A DNA stretch of 11,879 nt from Lawsonibacter sp. (lineage in GTDB: Bacteria > Bacillota > Clostridia > Oscillospirales > Oscillospiraceae): contig JAAWLY010000063.1 in NCBI GenBank assembly GCA_022798155.1, positions 1 through 11,879 of the forward strand, written 5' to 3'. Positions 1-6,455 of this stretch are shown piece after piece. Numbering within the stretch: the first letter of the stretch is position 1; the number at the start of each line of letters is the position of its first letter. Made by a program: the position numbers and the translations under genes. The notes below the pieces were generated by a model. The model saw nothing but the letters and a program-made list of their open reading frames with translations, was not told the origin of the DNA and ran no database searches.

Positions 1-1
1 G

Positions 2-316
2 AATATGTCTGACAAGTTATTGGCAGCTACCATGTGCGACGCTGTGTCCTCCTCGCTTTCTGAAAGGGTCTGGAACTATATGCAGTTCAAGTGTGAAAAC
101 GGGACCTTAAAGGGATTGGAGAAAACCGCATTTCAGCTGCACTGCTCTGAAAGACAGCTGCAACGTATTATGAACGGCTTTCAATCCAAGGGTATGGTAA
201 AGAAAATTGGAAAAGGAACATACCAAATAGAAACTGGCGAATCATTGGCAAAACAGATCAATACAAATTGCCATTTATGTCCTTCGCCAATGGGATTTTT
301 TCAATCAATTTTGTGA
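2..316 (+). CDS. Crp/Fnr-type transcriptional regulator, C-terminal DNA-binding end (5' partial)
   Basis: The reading frame is open to the left edge, so this is probably the end of a longer gene whose cyclic-nucleotide-binding-like sensor domain lies outside the window. An in-frame ATG at 5 exists, but no ribosome site can be seen before it. The visible part begins with a dimerisation-helix-like stretch (LLAATMCDAVSSSLSERVWNYM). A winged helix-turn-helix follows, in which TAFQLHCSERQLQRIMNGF is the recognition helix region and GMVKKIGKGTYQI the wing. This order (SER-x-W/A-xYM, helix-turn-helix, GxxxKxGxxYxI) is the pattern of YeiL-like Crp/Fnr regulators. The C-terminus (NTNCHLCPSPMGF onward) matches nothing I recognise. 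Base composition is more AT-rich than the genes downstream. It could control the operon starting at 698, but the intervening terminator means it is transcribed separately. Confidence 0.6.
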   Translation, partial: NMSDKLLAATMCDAVSSSLSERVWNYMQFKCENGTLKGLEKTAFQLHCSERQLQRIMNGFQSKGMVKKIGKGTYQIETGESLAKQINTNCHLCPSPMGFFQSIL

Positions 317-424
317 GGTTAGGCAGTGGACTAAGCTGGTTTTATGATTTACACCCTTGTTGACCCCTTATGTCACGCACGCACCAAAAGTAAATTCCTT
401 GTTCAATTTCCCCAAACGCAACAT

Positions 425-469
425 AAAACCGGCTGCTTGCTTACAATAAGTAAAGCGGCCGGTTTTTTT
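425..469 (+). terminator. Rho-independent terminator
   Basis: AAAACCGGCTGC at 425-436 pairs with GCGGCCGGTTTT at 455-466 (one T-G wobble), with additional partial pairing of CTTAC and GTAA around an AATAA loop. A run of seven T (463-469) follows. It lies about 110 bases after the regulator stop codon and insulates it from the operon at 698. The rest of 317-697 shows no convincing gene: an open frame at 344-646 runs straight through this hairpin and has no ribosome site. Apart from this terminator, the dyad at 583-597 and the promoter at 618-647, I see nothing in that stretch. Confidence 0.85.
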
Positions 470-582
470 AGTAATCCTGCTGGCTCTGATCCAGGCCAGC
501 CAAAAAATGAGGGGTGCAACAATATAGTTTTGGGGATAGATTGCGACTTGTTAAAAGCTGTCATAACTTCTAAATTTTTATC

Positions 583-597
583 ACAGTTTCAGACTGT
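583..597. promoter_or_regulatory. Possible operator: ACAGT-N5-ACTGT dyad
   Basis: This is a perfect 5-bp inverted repeat with a 5-base spacer (TTCAG). It is centred at 590, about 64 bases upstream of the start of transcription predicted from the -10 box at 642-647. That is close to the class I activator position known for Crp-family proteins, and a Crp/Fnr-type regulator is encoded just upstream. A 5-bp dyad can easily occur by chance, so the call is weak. Confidence 0.25.
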
Positions 598-617
598 AAT
601 TGTACTGTTTATTAGTG

Positions 618-647
618 TTGGCCTTTTCCTCACGATACACCTATAAT
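618..647 (+). promoter_or_regulatory. Sigma-A promoter for the hydrolase/permease operon
   Basis: The -10 box is a perfect TATAAT at 642-647. The best -35 is TTGGCC at 618-623 with an 18-base spacer, matching only the TTG of the consensus. This suggests a promoter that depends partly on an activator. Transcription would start near 654, giving a leader of about 44 bases before the ATG at 698. Confidence 0.65.
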
Positions 648-697
648 AAAAGTGCAAAAGGAAATATCGCGTTTTTGTTATGAAAGGAGTATGTGAT

Positions 698-2155
698 ATG
701 GGAGAAAAGACAATCCCGGTCTGGCCGGCGAAGGTAACCCTCCTGCCGGTGACGGAGGACAGCCACCCCTTCGGCGGGGCCAAGTGGCAGGTCAAGCCCA
801 TCGACCTGGACGCGGTGGGGTACGTGGAAGAGGAGTACCTGATCCAGGGGACAGCGAAGATGTACACCTGGCCCGAGGGACAGCTGCTGCCCGGCGTGGA
901 GCTGGAGGGGCCCTACACCAGCCGCTTCCTCCTCCGCAAGCCCGCTGATCCGGCCAAATCCTCCGGCAACGTTGTCATCGAGATGAACAACTGGGCCCGG
1001 GGCTACGACCGCCCCATCACCATCTGGGGCAACTGCTGGGAGCGGGTGGTCAAAAACGGCGACGCCTGGGTGGGGGTCTCCATCCGCTCCGACGTGCTGG
1101 CCAACCTGCGGAGGTTTGACCCCAGCCGTTACGGCCAGCTGAGCTTCGAGACCCCGGTGCCCAAGGAGCACCGCCTGGACCGGCCCCAGTCCAACACCTA
1201 CCACTCCACCTCCACCGACCCCGACAGCGAGAACGGCCTGGCCTTCGACTACTTCAGCCAGGTGGCCCTGGCGGTCCGGGATCGGTCCGAGGGGGCCCCC
1301 ATGGCGGGCTACGATGTGAAGGGGGTATTCGGCGTTGGCGCTACGGCGGGGGATCTGGCTACCTACGTGGCGGCCATCGACCCGGTGTCCTGCCGCCCGG
1401 ACGGCGGAAACCTCTTTGACGGCTACCTGATCTTCATGACCGGGGCCCCCGGCAACGTGAACCAGTATGAGGAGAAGCTGCACTGGATGGATGAGCGCTG
1501 CAAGTTCTACTGCAAGGTCCCCCTGATGCGGGTGTACACCTGCAGGGACATGCTGGGCACCGGCTTCCACCCCGACTGGGCCTATATGCAGCGGCGGAAC
1601 GACTCCAACGAGCCGGGGCGCTACTACCGCAGCTACGAGGTGGCGGGCACCGGCCTGATGCTGAAATATACTTACTACAACGAGCCCTGCCACGAGGATG
1701 TGGAGAAGATGGGCCTGCAGATCCAGAATGGCCGAACCTGGAAGGCCTGGACGGAGGAGGACCTGAAGACCTTTGAGTTCCCCACCCGCTATGTGCTCAA
1801 CGCCGCCCTGGTCAACCTGGAGCGGTGGGCCAGAGAGGGGATCGCCCCCCCGGTCACCGAGCCCTACGAGACGGTGGACACCTATCCCGACACCGACCTG
1901 GCCCTGGACGAGCTGGGCAACGTGAAGGGCGGCCTCCGCCTGCCCTACCTGGAAGCCCCCGCCTACCACTTCCATATGGACGCCACCGCGACGCCCCTGG
2001 AGCGTGAAATTTTGCTTAAACTGTACAAGGACCACCAGGACTATGTGGACAAGGTGGCGGCCAGCTGCGAGCGCTGCGTCAAGGAGCGCATCCTCCTTCC
2101 CGACGACGCCGAAGCCATTATTCAGGAGGCAAAAGCCCTTCCCTTTTTTGACTGA
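698..2155 (+). CDS. Abhydrolase_10-type alpha/beta hydrolase domain protein, active-site residues altered
   Basis: 485 residues. I chose the ATG at 698 because AAAGGAGT at 683-690 sits 8 bases upstream; an earlier in-frame ATG at 680 overlaps that ribosome site. The family (alpha/beta hydrolase domain, Pfam Abhydrolase_10 as I recall it) is recognised from four blocks. These are VVIEMNNWARGYDRP at about residue 92, WVGVSIRSDVL then FDPSRYGQLSF at about 124-150, the Y-V-L-N-A-A-L-V-N-L-E-R-W block, and GGLRLPYLEAPAYHFH near the C-terminus with ILLPDDAEAII at the end. The nucleophile elbow reads G-V-G-A-T-A-G (residues 212-218), where members usually read G-x-S-Q-(S/T)-G, so Gly214 replaces the Ser. 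The later VAGT-x-H-A-D motif reads VAGTGLML, with Leu320 where the catalytic His is expected; His332 lies nearby. There is no signal peptide or membrane segment, so it is cytoplasmic. It is first gene of a long operon. It may be a pseudoenzyme, a binding protein, or an enzyme with different chemistry. Confidence 0.8.
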   Translation: MGEKTIPVWPAKVTLLPVTEDSHPFGGAKWQVKPIDLDAVGYVEEEYLIQGTAKMYTWPEGQLLPGVELEGPYTSRFLLRKPADPAKSSGNVVIEMNNWARGYDRPITIWGNCWERVVKNGDAWVGVSIRSDVLANLRRFDPSRYGQLSFETPVPKEHRLDRPQSNTYHSTSTDPDSENGLAFDYFSQVALAVRDRSEGAPMAGYDVKGVFGVGATAGDLATYVAAIDPVSCRPDGGNLFDGYLIFMTGAPGNVNQYEEKLHWMDERCKFYCKVPLMRVYTCRDMLGTGFHPDWAYMQRRNDSNEPGRYYRSYEVAGTGLMLKYTYYNEPCHEDVEKMGLQIQNGRTWKAWTEEDLKTFEFPTRYVLNAALVNLERWAREGIAPPVTEPYETVDTYPDTDLALDELGNVKGGLRLPYLEAPAYHFHMDATATPLEREILLKLYKDHQDYVDKVAASCERCVKERILLPDDAEAIIQEAKALPFFD

Positions 2156-2199
2156 CCCGCTTGATCCAAGGACTTAAAAATATAAAAAGGAGAAAAAAT

Positions 2200-3408
2200 A
2201 TGGAACCGAAGAGATCCGCGGCCGCCAACTATATAGACGGCATCAAAGTCCTCATGACCAACAAGAACTATATCCTGATGATGCTCATCTCCATGTGCAA
2301 CAGCTTTGCCCTGTCTACCTCCAAGACCACCCTGTCCCTCTACGGGAAGGGCTTCGGCATGGACGGGCGCACCCTGGGCATGATGACCGGCACCTACTAC
2401 CTCATCTGTCTGATCTGCCGGCCCTTTACCGGTTCCCTGGTGGACAAGCTGAATAAGAAGCTGGTGATGACCGGCTGTCTGGTGGTCAAGATCGTCTCCT
2501 GGGCCATCTACGCCCTGTGCCAGAACCCCACCATGTTCACCGTGGCAAGATATATCGACGCGGTGGCTTTCTGCCTGATCACCAGCTGCTTCCTGGGCGC
2601 CAGCTCCACCCTGATCGACAAGAAGTCCATGGGCACTGGCCTGGCTGTGTACGGCTCCCTGCCCGGCGTATTCACCTTTATGGCCCCCGTGCTGGGCGAG
2701 TGGATGCACACCAACCTGGGCGGCCGCACCGTCTACTACTTCGGCATTGTGTGCGAGGTGATCGCCATCGTCCTGATCCAGATGCTGGACTTCTCCAAGA
2801 CGGAAGGCAAGGCCAGACCCTCCAAGAAGTTCAGCTTCAATGACCTGATCTATCTGCCCGCCGTTCCCGTCTGCCTGTCCTCCTTCTTCCTGAACCTGAT
2901 CCTCACCGTAAACGACGTCTACCTCCTGCTGTACTGCGCGGAAAAGGGGATCGAGGGGGCTGCCATCTACTTCAGCATCATCTCCGCTACCCGGGTCATC
3001 GCGGGACTTGTATTCGGCAGCATGAGCGACCTGGTGGGGACCAAGCCGACCCTCATCATATGCTGCGTCGCCACCGCCATCAGCACCGCTATGATCGGTA
3101 TGGCCAACAACCTGGGGGTTTTGGCGGTATCCGCCTTCATCGCCGGCGTGGCCAACAACGGCTCCAAGCCCGTCCTGCAAAAGGCGGCCACCGACGTAGC
3201 CCCCAGAGAAAAGTTCGGCGTGGCCCTGTCCACCAACTACTTTATTTTCGACTGTGCCAGCACCTTCGCCGGTTACATCGCCGCCTTCTTTGTGGGCGCG
3301 CTGGGGTATGTCAACACCTACTACGCCATGGCGGCCTTCCCCATCGTGGGCATGATCTTCGTCATCTTTGCCTTTAGGGCGAAGCCCGAGGAAGCCCCCG
3401 CGGCATGA
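2200..3408 (+). CDS. Major facilitator superfamily (MFS) transporter
   Basis: 402 residues, within the normal size for a 12-helix MFS carrier. The ATG at 2200 is preferred because AAGGAG at 2187-2192 is 7 bases upstream; the frame is open to a TTG at 2161, which would place this ribosome site inside the gene. Hydrophobic helices alternate through the whole protein. The MFS motif A is present between helices 2 and 3 as RPFTGSLVDKLNKK (residues 74-87), with a second copy-like GLVFGSMSDLVGTK at 269-282 in the C-half. A charged central loop (about 198-213) divides the two six-helix halves. It is a secondary carrier in the cytoplasmic membrane, and the substrate is unknown. It starts 44 bases after the hydrolase and belongs to the same operon, so import or export of a substrate or product of the neighbouring hydrolases is the natural inference. 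Confidence 0.88.
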   Translation: MEPKRSAAANYIDGIKVLMTNKNYILMMLISMCNSFALSTSKTTLSLYGKGFGMDGRTLGMMTGTYYLICLICRPFTGSLVDKLNKKLVMTGCLVVKIVSWAIYALCQNPTMFTVARYIDAVAFCLITSCFLGASSTLIDKKSMGTGLAVYGSLPGVFTFMAPVLGEWMHTNLGGRTVYYFGIVCEVIAIVLIQMLDFSKTEGKARPSKKFSFNDLIYLPAVPVCLSSFFLNLILTVNDVYLLLYCAEKGIEGAAIYFSIISATRVIAGLVFGSMSDLVGTKPTLIICCVATAISTAMIGMANNLGVLAVSAFIAGVANNGSKPVLQKAATDVAPREKFGVALSTNYFIFDCASTFAGYIAAFFVGALGYVNTYYAMAAFPIVGMIFVIFAFRAKPEEAPAA

Positions 3409-3432
3409 TAAAGTCAAATTCGCAGCGCCGAA

Positions 3433-3456
3433 TTCCCGCCCCTCTGGGGGCGGGAA
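3433..3456 (+). other. Perfect GC-rich hairpin between two permease genes, no U-tract
   Basis: TTCCCGCCCC at 3433-3442 pairs perfectly with GGGGCGGGAA at 3447-3456 around a TCTG loop. On the plus strand it is followed by CCCCAAAAAG and on the minus strand by TTCGGC, so neither direction has the T-run of an intrinsic terminator. It lies in the 97-base gap inside the operon. It may stabilise or process the message, or reduce expression of the genes downstream. Confidence 0.6.
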
Positions 3457-3505
3457 CCCCAAAAAGTATTAGAAATTACCGCCCCCTCAGGAAGGAGAAA
3501 AAAGA

Positions 3506-4792
3506 ATGCTTCCAGCATGGATGGTAATCCTTGCCACATTTCTGACCGTTCTGTACGGCTACAAGACCCAAAAGCGGATCACCCCCATGGCGCTGACCTT
3601 CGCCTTCCTGATCGGGTGCGGGGTGATGGGTCTGCCGCCCAAGCAGCTGCTGTCCTACGCCCCCCTGAACGTGATGTTCGACATCATGGCCATCAGCTTT
3701 TTCTTCGGCTTTGCCGCCGAAAACGGCACCCTGGAGGCGGTGACCAAGCGGGTTGTCCACAGGATGCGGCGGGTACGCGCCCTCCTGCTCCCCGCCATGT
3801 TCGCCGTGTCCTACATCGTGGCCCTGTCCGGCGCGGGCATCTCCACCCCCGCCTTTATGGCCCCCATCGCCTTTGCTATCTGCTCCGAAATGGCCCTCCG
3901 CCCCTCCGCGGTGTACGCCGCCGTGGCCTGCGGGGCGGTGGCCGGCTCCAACTTTATGTACAGCGGCGGCGGGATCGTCACCCTGGGCCTGGTGGCCCAG
4001 GCCTACGACATGGACGCGGCCTTCGATGTGACGGTGAAGTCCTTCCTGATCTCCACCGTCATCTGCCTGGCCTTTTTCCTGGCGGTCTATGTCCTGCAAA
4101 AGGGCTGGAAATGCAAGGAAGTCCCCCGGGAGGGGGAGGAGCCCCTCACCCCGGTGCAGAAAAAGACCCTGCTCCTCCTGGCCGCCGTGGTGGCCGTGGT
4201 GATCCTCCCGCCCTTCGCCGCCCAGCTGACGGGAAATCCGCTGCTGAGCCAGCTGTCCCGCCGCCTGGAGGTAGGCTTTGTCATGATGGCCGGGGGCTGT
4301 ACCGCGGCGGTGCTGGGGCTGGCCGACGACGGCAAGGTGCTGCGCTTTCATGTGCCCTGGCCCACCATTGTCATGCTGGGCAGTATGTCCATCCTCATCG
4401 GCGTGGGCCGGGAGGCGGGGATGGTGGACCTGCTGGCCGGATCGATCTCTGACTTCCTGCCCAGGACCCTGGTTGCCCCCGCCCTGGCTCTGGCGGGCGG
4501 GCTGATGAGCGTGTTCTCCAGCGCCATTTCGGTGGTGCTGCCCACCATGTTCCCCATGGTGCCCCAGCTGGCCGGGCTCACCGGCCTGCCGCCCCAGATG
4601 CTGTTTATGGCAATTTTTGTCTCGTCCACCCTCACCGGCACCTCTCCCCTGTCCACCATGGGCAGTATGACCCTGGGCGGCTGCGACCGGGACGAGGACC
4701 GCTCCAGGCTGTTCTACCAGGTGATCCTCTATCCCTTTCTCCTGCTGGCCATTGTGGTGGCGCTGTTCTGGGGCTGGTCGCTGCTTTTGTAA
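3506..4792 (+). CDS. Ion-transporter superfamily permease, MatC/SLC13-like (probable organic-acid carrier)
   Basis: 428 residues, almost entirely hydrophobic, with about 10-12 membrane segments. AAGGAG at 3492-3497 is 8 bases before the ATG. The architecture is two similar halves joined by a charged loop (about 200-222). Each half carries a re-entrant-loop-like segment: SGAGISTPAFMAP with AGSNFMYSGGGIVTLG at about 108-161, and SSAISVVLPTMFPM with SSTLTGTSPLSTMGSMTLGG at about 338-392. Paired small-residue/Thr-Ser-Pro loops of this kind are typical of the ion transporter superfamily, which includes dicarboxylate carriers such as MatC and the SLC13 family. The family points to sodium- or proton-coupled movement of a carboxylate, but the exact substrate is not determined. 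It is followed 17 bases later by the MBL-fold hydrolase, so the two are probably co-translated and functionally linked. An unrelated antiporter of the same superfamily cannot be excluded. Confidence 0.72.
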   Translation: MLPAWMVILATFLTVLYGYKTQKRITPMALTFAFLIGCGVMGLPPKQLLSYAPLNVMFDIMAISFFFGFAAENGTLEAVTKRVVHRMRRVRALLLPAMFAVSYIVALSGAGISTPAFMAPIAFAICSEMALRPSAVYAAVACGAVAGSNFMYSGGGIVTLGLVAQAYDMDAAFDVTVKSFLISTVICLAFFLAVYVLQKGWKCKEVPREGEEPLTPVQKKTLLLLAAVVAVVILPPFAAQLTGNPLLSQLSRRLEVGFVMMAGGCTAAVLGLADDGKVLRFHVPWPTIVMLGSMSILIGVGREAGMVDLLAGSISDFLPRTLVAPALALAGGLMSVFSSAISVVLPTMFPMVPQLAGLTGLPPQMLFMAIFVSSTLTGTSPLSTMGSMTLGGCDRDEDRSRLFYQVILYPFLLLAIVVALFWGWSLLL

Positions 4793-4809
4793 ACGAATAG
4801 GAGGGAATT

Positions 4810-5679
4810 ATGGATCAACGATTCAACCAGCGAGAGCTGGAAATGATGGCCCGCCACGAGGCCATGTACAAGGATTTTTTCCTGAACCCTTTCAAGTACT
4901 ATATGGCGCCTTTTAAAATCTACGGCAATGTCTATTACGTGGGGGACGAAAAGGTATGTATGCACCTGATCGATACCGGCGAGGGCCTGATCCTCATCGA
5001 TACCGGCTTTCCCCACACCAAACACCAGCTGATTCAAGCCATCTGGGAGGCGGGCTTTGATCCCCGGGACTTGAAATACGTCATCATCACCCACGGTCAC
5101 TTTGACCATTATGGGGCGGCCTGTCAACTGCGCGGCCTGTATGGCTGCAAGCTGTGCCTCAGTGAGGGGGACGCGCCCATTCTGGAGAAAATGCGGCCCA
5201 AGAAGGGCACCCTTCCGGTGGAGGAGTACCCCATCGGCACCTTTGAGCCGGACATTGTGATCCACGAGTGCGAAACCATCAAGCTGGGCAATACAGTGGT
5301 GGAGACCATTCCTGTGCCCGGCCACTCCCCCGGCGTGCTGGCATTTTTTATCGAGACGGAGGAGAATGGCGTAAAAAAGCGCTGCGGCCTGATCGGCGGT
5401 GTGGGCCTGGCCGGCATGAGCGGAAAATTTATCCGGGAGCGGGGCGAGTCCTTTGACAAGCAGACCAACTTTCTGCGGGCATTGGACCGTATCTATGATG
5501 AGAAGGTGGATATTGTCTTGGGCAACCATCCAAACGACAACCGTACCGTAGAGAAACGGAAACAAATGCTGGAATCCCCCGACGGACCCAACCCCTTTGT
5601 GGACCCCGGCGAGTGGAAACAGTTGATTGACCGGCTGCGGGGTCAGATGGCGCAGATCATGGCGGATAACGACAAATAG
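4810..5679 (+). CDS. MBL-fold metallohydrolase with a B3-like dizinc site
   Basis: 289 residues; the ATG is preceded by TAGGAGGG at 4799-4806. The metallo-beta-lactamase fold is shown by the strand IDTGEGLILIDTGF and the metal motif T-H-G-H-F-D-H (His95, His97, Asp99, His100). The third zinc-1 ligand is His172 in VPGHSPG, and the late His240 lies in VLGNHPNDN. This set corresponds to all six ligands of the subclass B3 enzymes. The bridging Asp of the glyoxalase II/lactonase type is absent: the matching region reads IGGVGLAGM. There is no signal peptide, unlike the periplasmic B3 beta-lactamases, so a cytoplasmic hydrolase of an ester, lactone or thioester is more likely than a resistance enzyme. 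It sits 17 bases after the permease and 21 bases before the decayed carboxylesterase, in the same operon. Confidence 0.85.
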   Translation: MDQRFNQRELEMMARHEAMYKDFFLNPFKYYMAPFKIYGNVYYVGDEKVCMHLIDTGEGLILIDTGFPHTKHQLIQAIWEAGFDPRDLKYVIITHGHFDHYGAACQLRGLYGCKLCLSEGDAPILEKMRPKKGTLPVEEYPIGTFEPDIVIHECETIKLGNTVVETIPVPGHSPGVLAFFIETEENGVKKRCGLIGGVGLAGMSGKFIRERGESFDKQTNFLRALDRIYDEKVDIVLGNHPNDNRTVEKRKQMLESPDGPNPFVDPGEWKQLIDRLRGQMAQIMADNDK

Positions 5680-5700
5680 AGCTTTGATTGGAGGAGATTT

Positions 5701-6452
5701 ATGGACGCAATCAAGGTAAATGGAGGACTGATTGAAGGGGGCCAAGAAGCGGGATGCGTCTCCTTCAACTACCGGGTGGGGCTCCTGGGCCACTTCGCCC
5801 ACCCGGAGCTCTCCGCCGAGAACGAGCACCACGTCTCGGGCAACTACGCCCACTACGACCAGCTGGCCGCCCAGGACTTCGATGCCATGGACGTCCCCTA
5901 CCTGATGGGCTGCACCAACGACGAGGGGGCGGGCTTCATGCCCATGTTGGGGATGAGGCCTTCCTAAAGAACTCGGAGCCGGTCTTTGAGGGGTACATGG
6001 AGGCCTACCAGCAGACCTGGAAGGAGCTGCCCGACGGGGAGATCGCCACCATCGCCAACGCCACCCACCTGAAGCTGGCGGGCGAGAAGGCCTACGCCGC
6101 CATCAGCGCCAATCTGGGCCGCCAGCCGGTGTATGTCTACGACTTCTGCCGTCAGGCCACCCAGCGGGGGCGGAAGGCCGCCTACCACGGGCTGGACACC
6201 CACTACATGTTCGGCAGCCAGGGAAAGCTGCCTGGCGCCGATAAGGACGACGACAAGGCGGCCCATTTTGTCCAGGAGTACTGGTGCAATTTCATCAAGT
6301 ACGGCAACCCCAACGGCCAGGGACTCCCGGAGTGGAAGCCCTATGAGCCGGAGGAGCGGAACGTGGAAAACCCGGTGATGAGGTTCACCCGTGAGATGCT
6401 GGAGGAGAAAATAGAGCAGGGCTTGAAAAATTTGGAAGAGGAAGGAACGTGA
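5701..6452 (+). pseudogene. Type-B carboxylesterase remnant with two internal deletions and a frameshift
   Basis: The start is intact: GGAGGAG at 5690-5696, then ATG at 5701 and a normal N-terminus (MDAIKVNGGLIEGG). The frame then jumps to SFNYRVGLLGHFAHPELSAE and SGNYAHYDQLAAQ, which in the intact homologue at 9134 (residues about 138-175) lie more than 100 residues further in. A second jump goes to DVPYLMGCTNDEGAGF, the catalytic-acid region. The oxyanion HGG and the G-x-S-A-G nucleophile elbow are therefore gone. At the run GGGG (5949-5952) the frame shifts. Frame 1 ends at TAA 5965-5967, while the family sequence continues in another frame from DEAFLKNSEPVF to the stop at 6450-6452. One extra G would restore it. 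The C-terminal part keeps the region of the catalytic His (YHGLDTHYMFG) and LPEWKPYEP. About half of a roughly 490-residue enzyme is missing, so it cannot be an active esterase. It is flanked by intact operon genes. Confidence 0.85.
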
Positions 6453-6455
6453 CCA

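Noticed and set aside
344..646. 100-codon frame between the regulator fragment and the first operon gene
   Set aside because: It spans an obvious terminator and the operon promoter, has no ribosome site and resembles no family.
641..2035. 464-codon open frame on the minus strand over the first hydrolase
   Set aside because: It is a GC-rich antisense shadow with low-complexity Val/Gly/His/Leu-rich translation, no ribosome site and no family motif. The plus-strand protein has clear family blocks.
2122..3462. 446-codon open frame on the minus strand over the MFS gene
   Set aside because: The translation is Gly/His/Asp/Gln-rich with no recognisable domain, which is the mirror of a hydrophobic membrane protein. 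The plus-strand MFS is certain.
4810..5679. Calling the MBL protein a beta-lactam resistance gene
   Set aside because: It lacks a signal peptide, lies in a catabolic operon, and the B3-like ligand set alone does not define the substrate.
5754..6452. A separate 232-residue protein starting at 5754
   Set aside because: Its first 70 codons are an out-of-frame reading of the carboxylesterase remnant. Only the part after about 5953 is real family sequence, so it is treated as part of the pseudogene.
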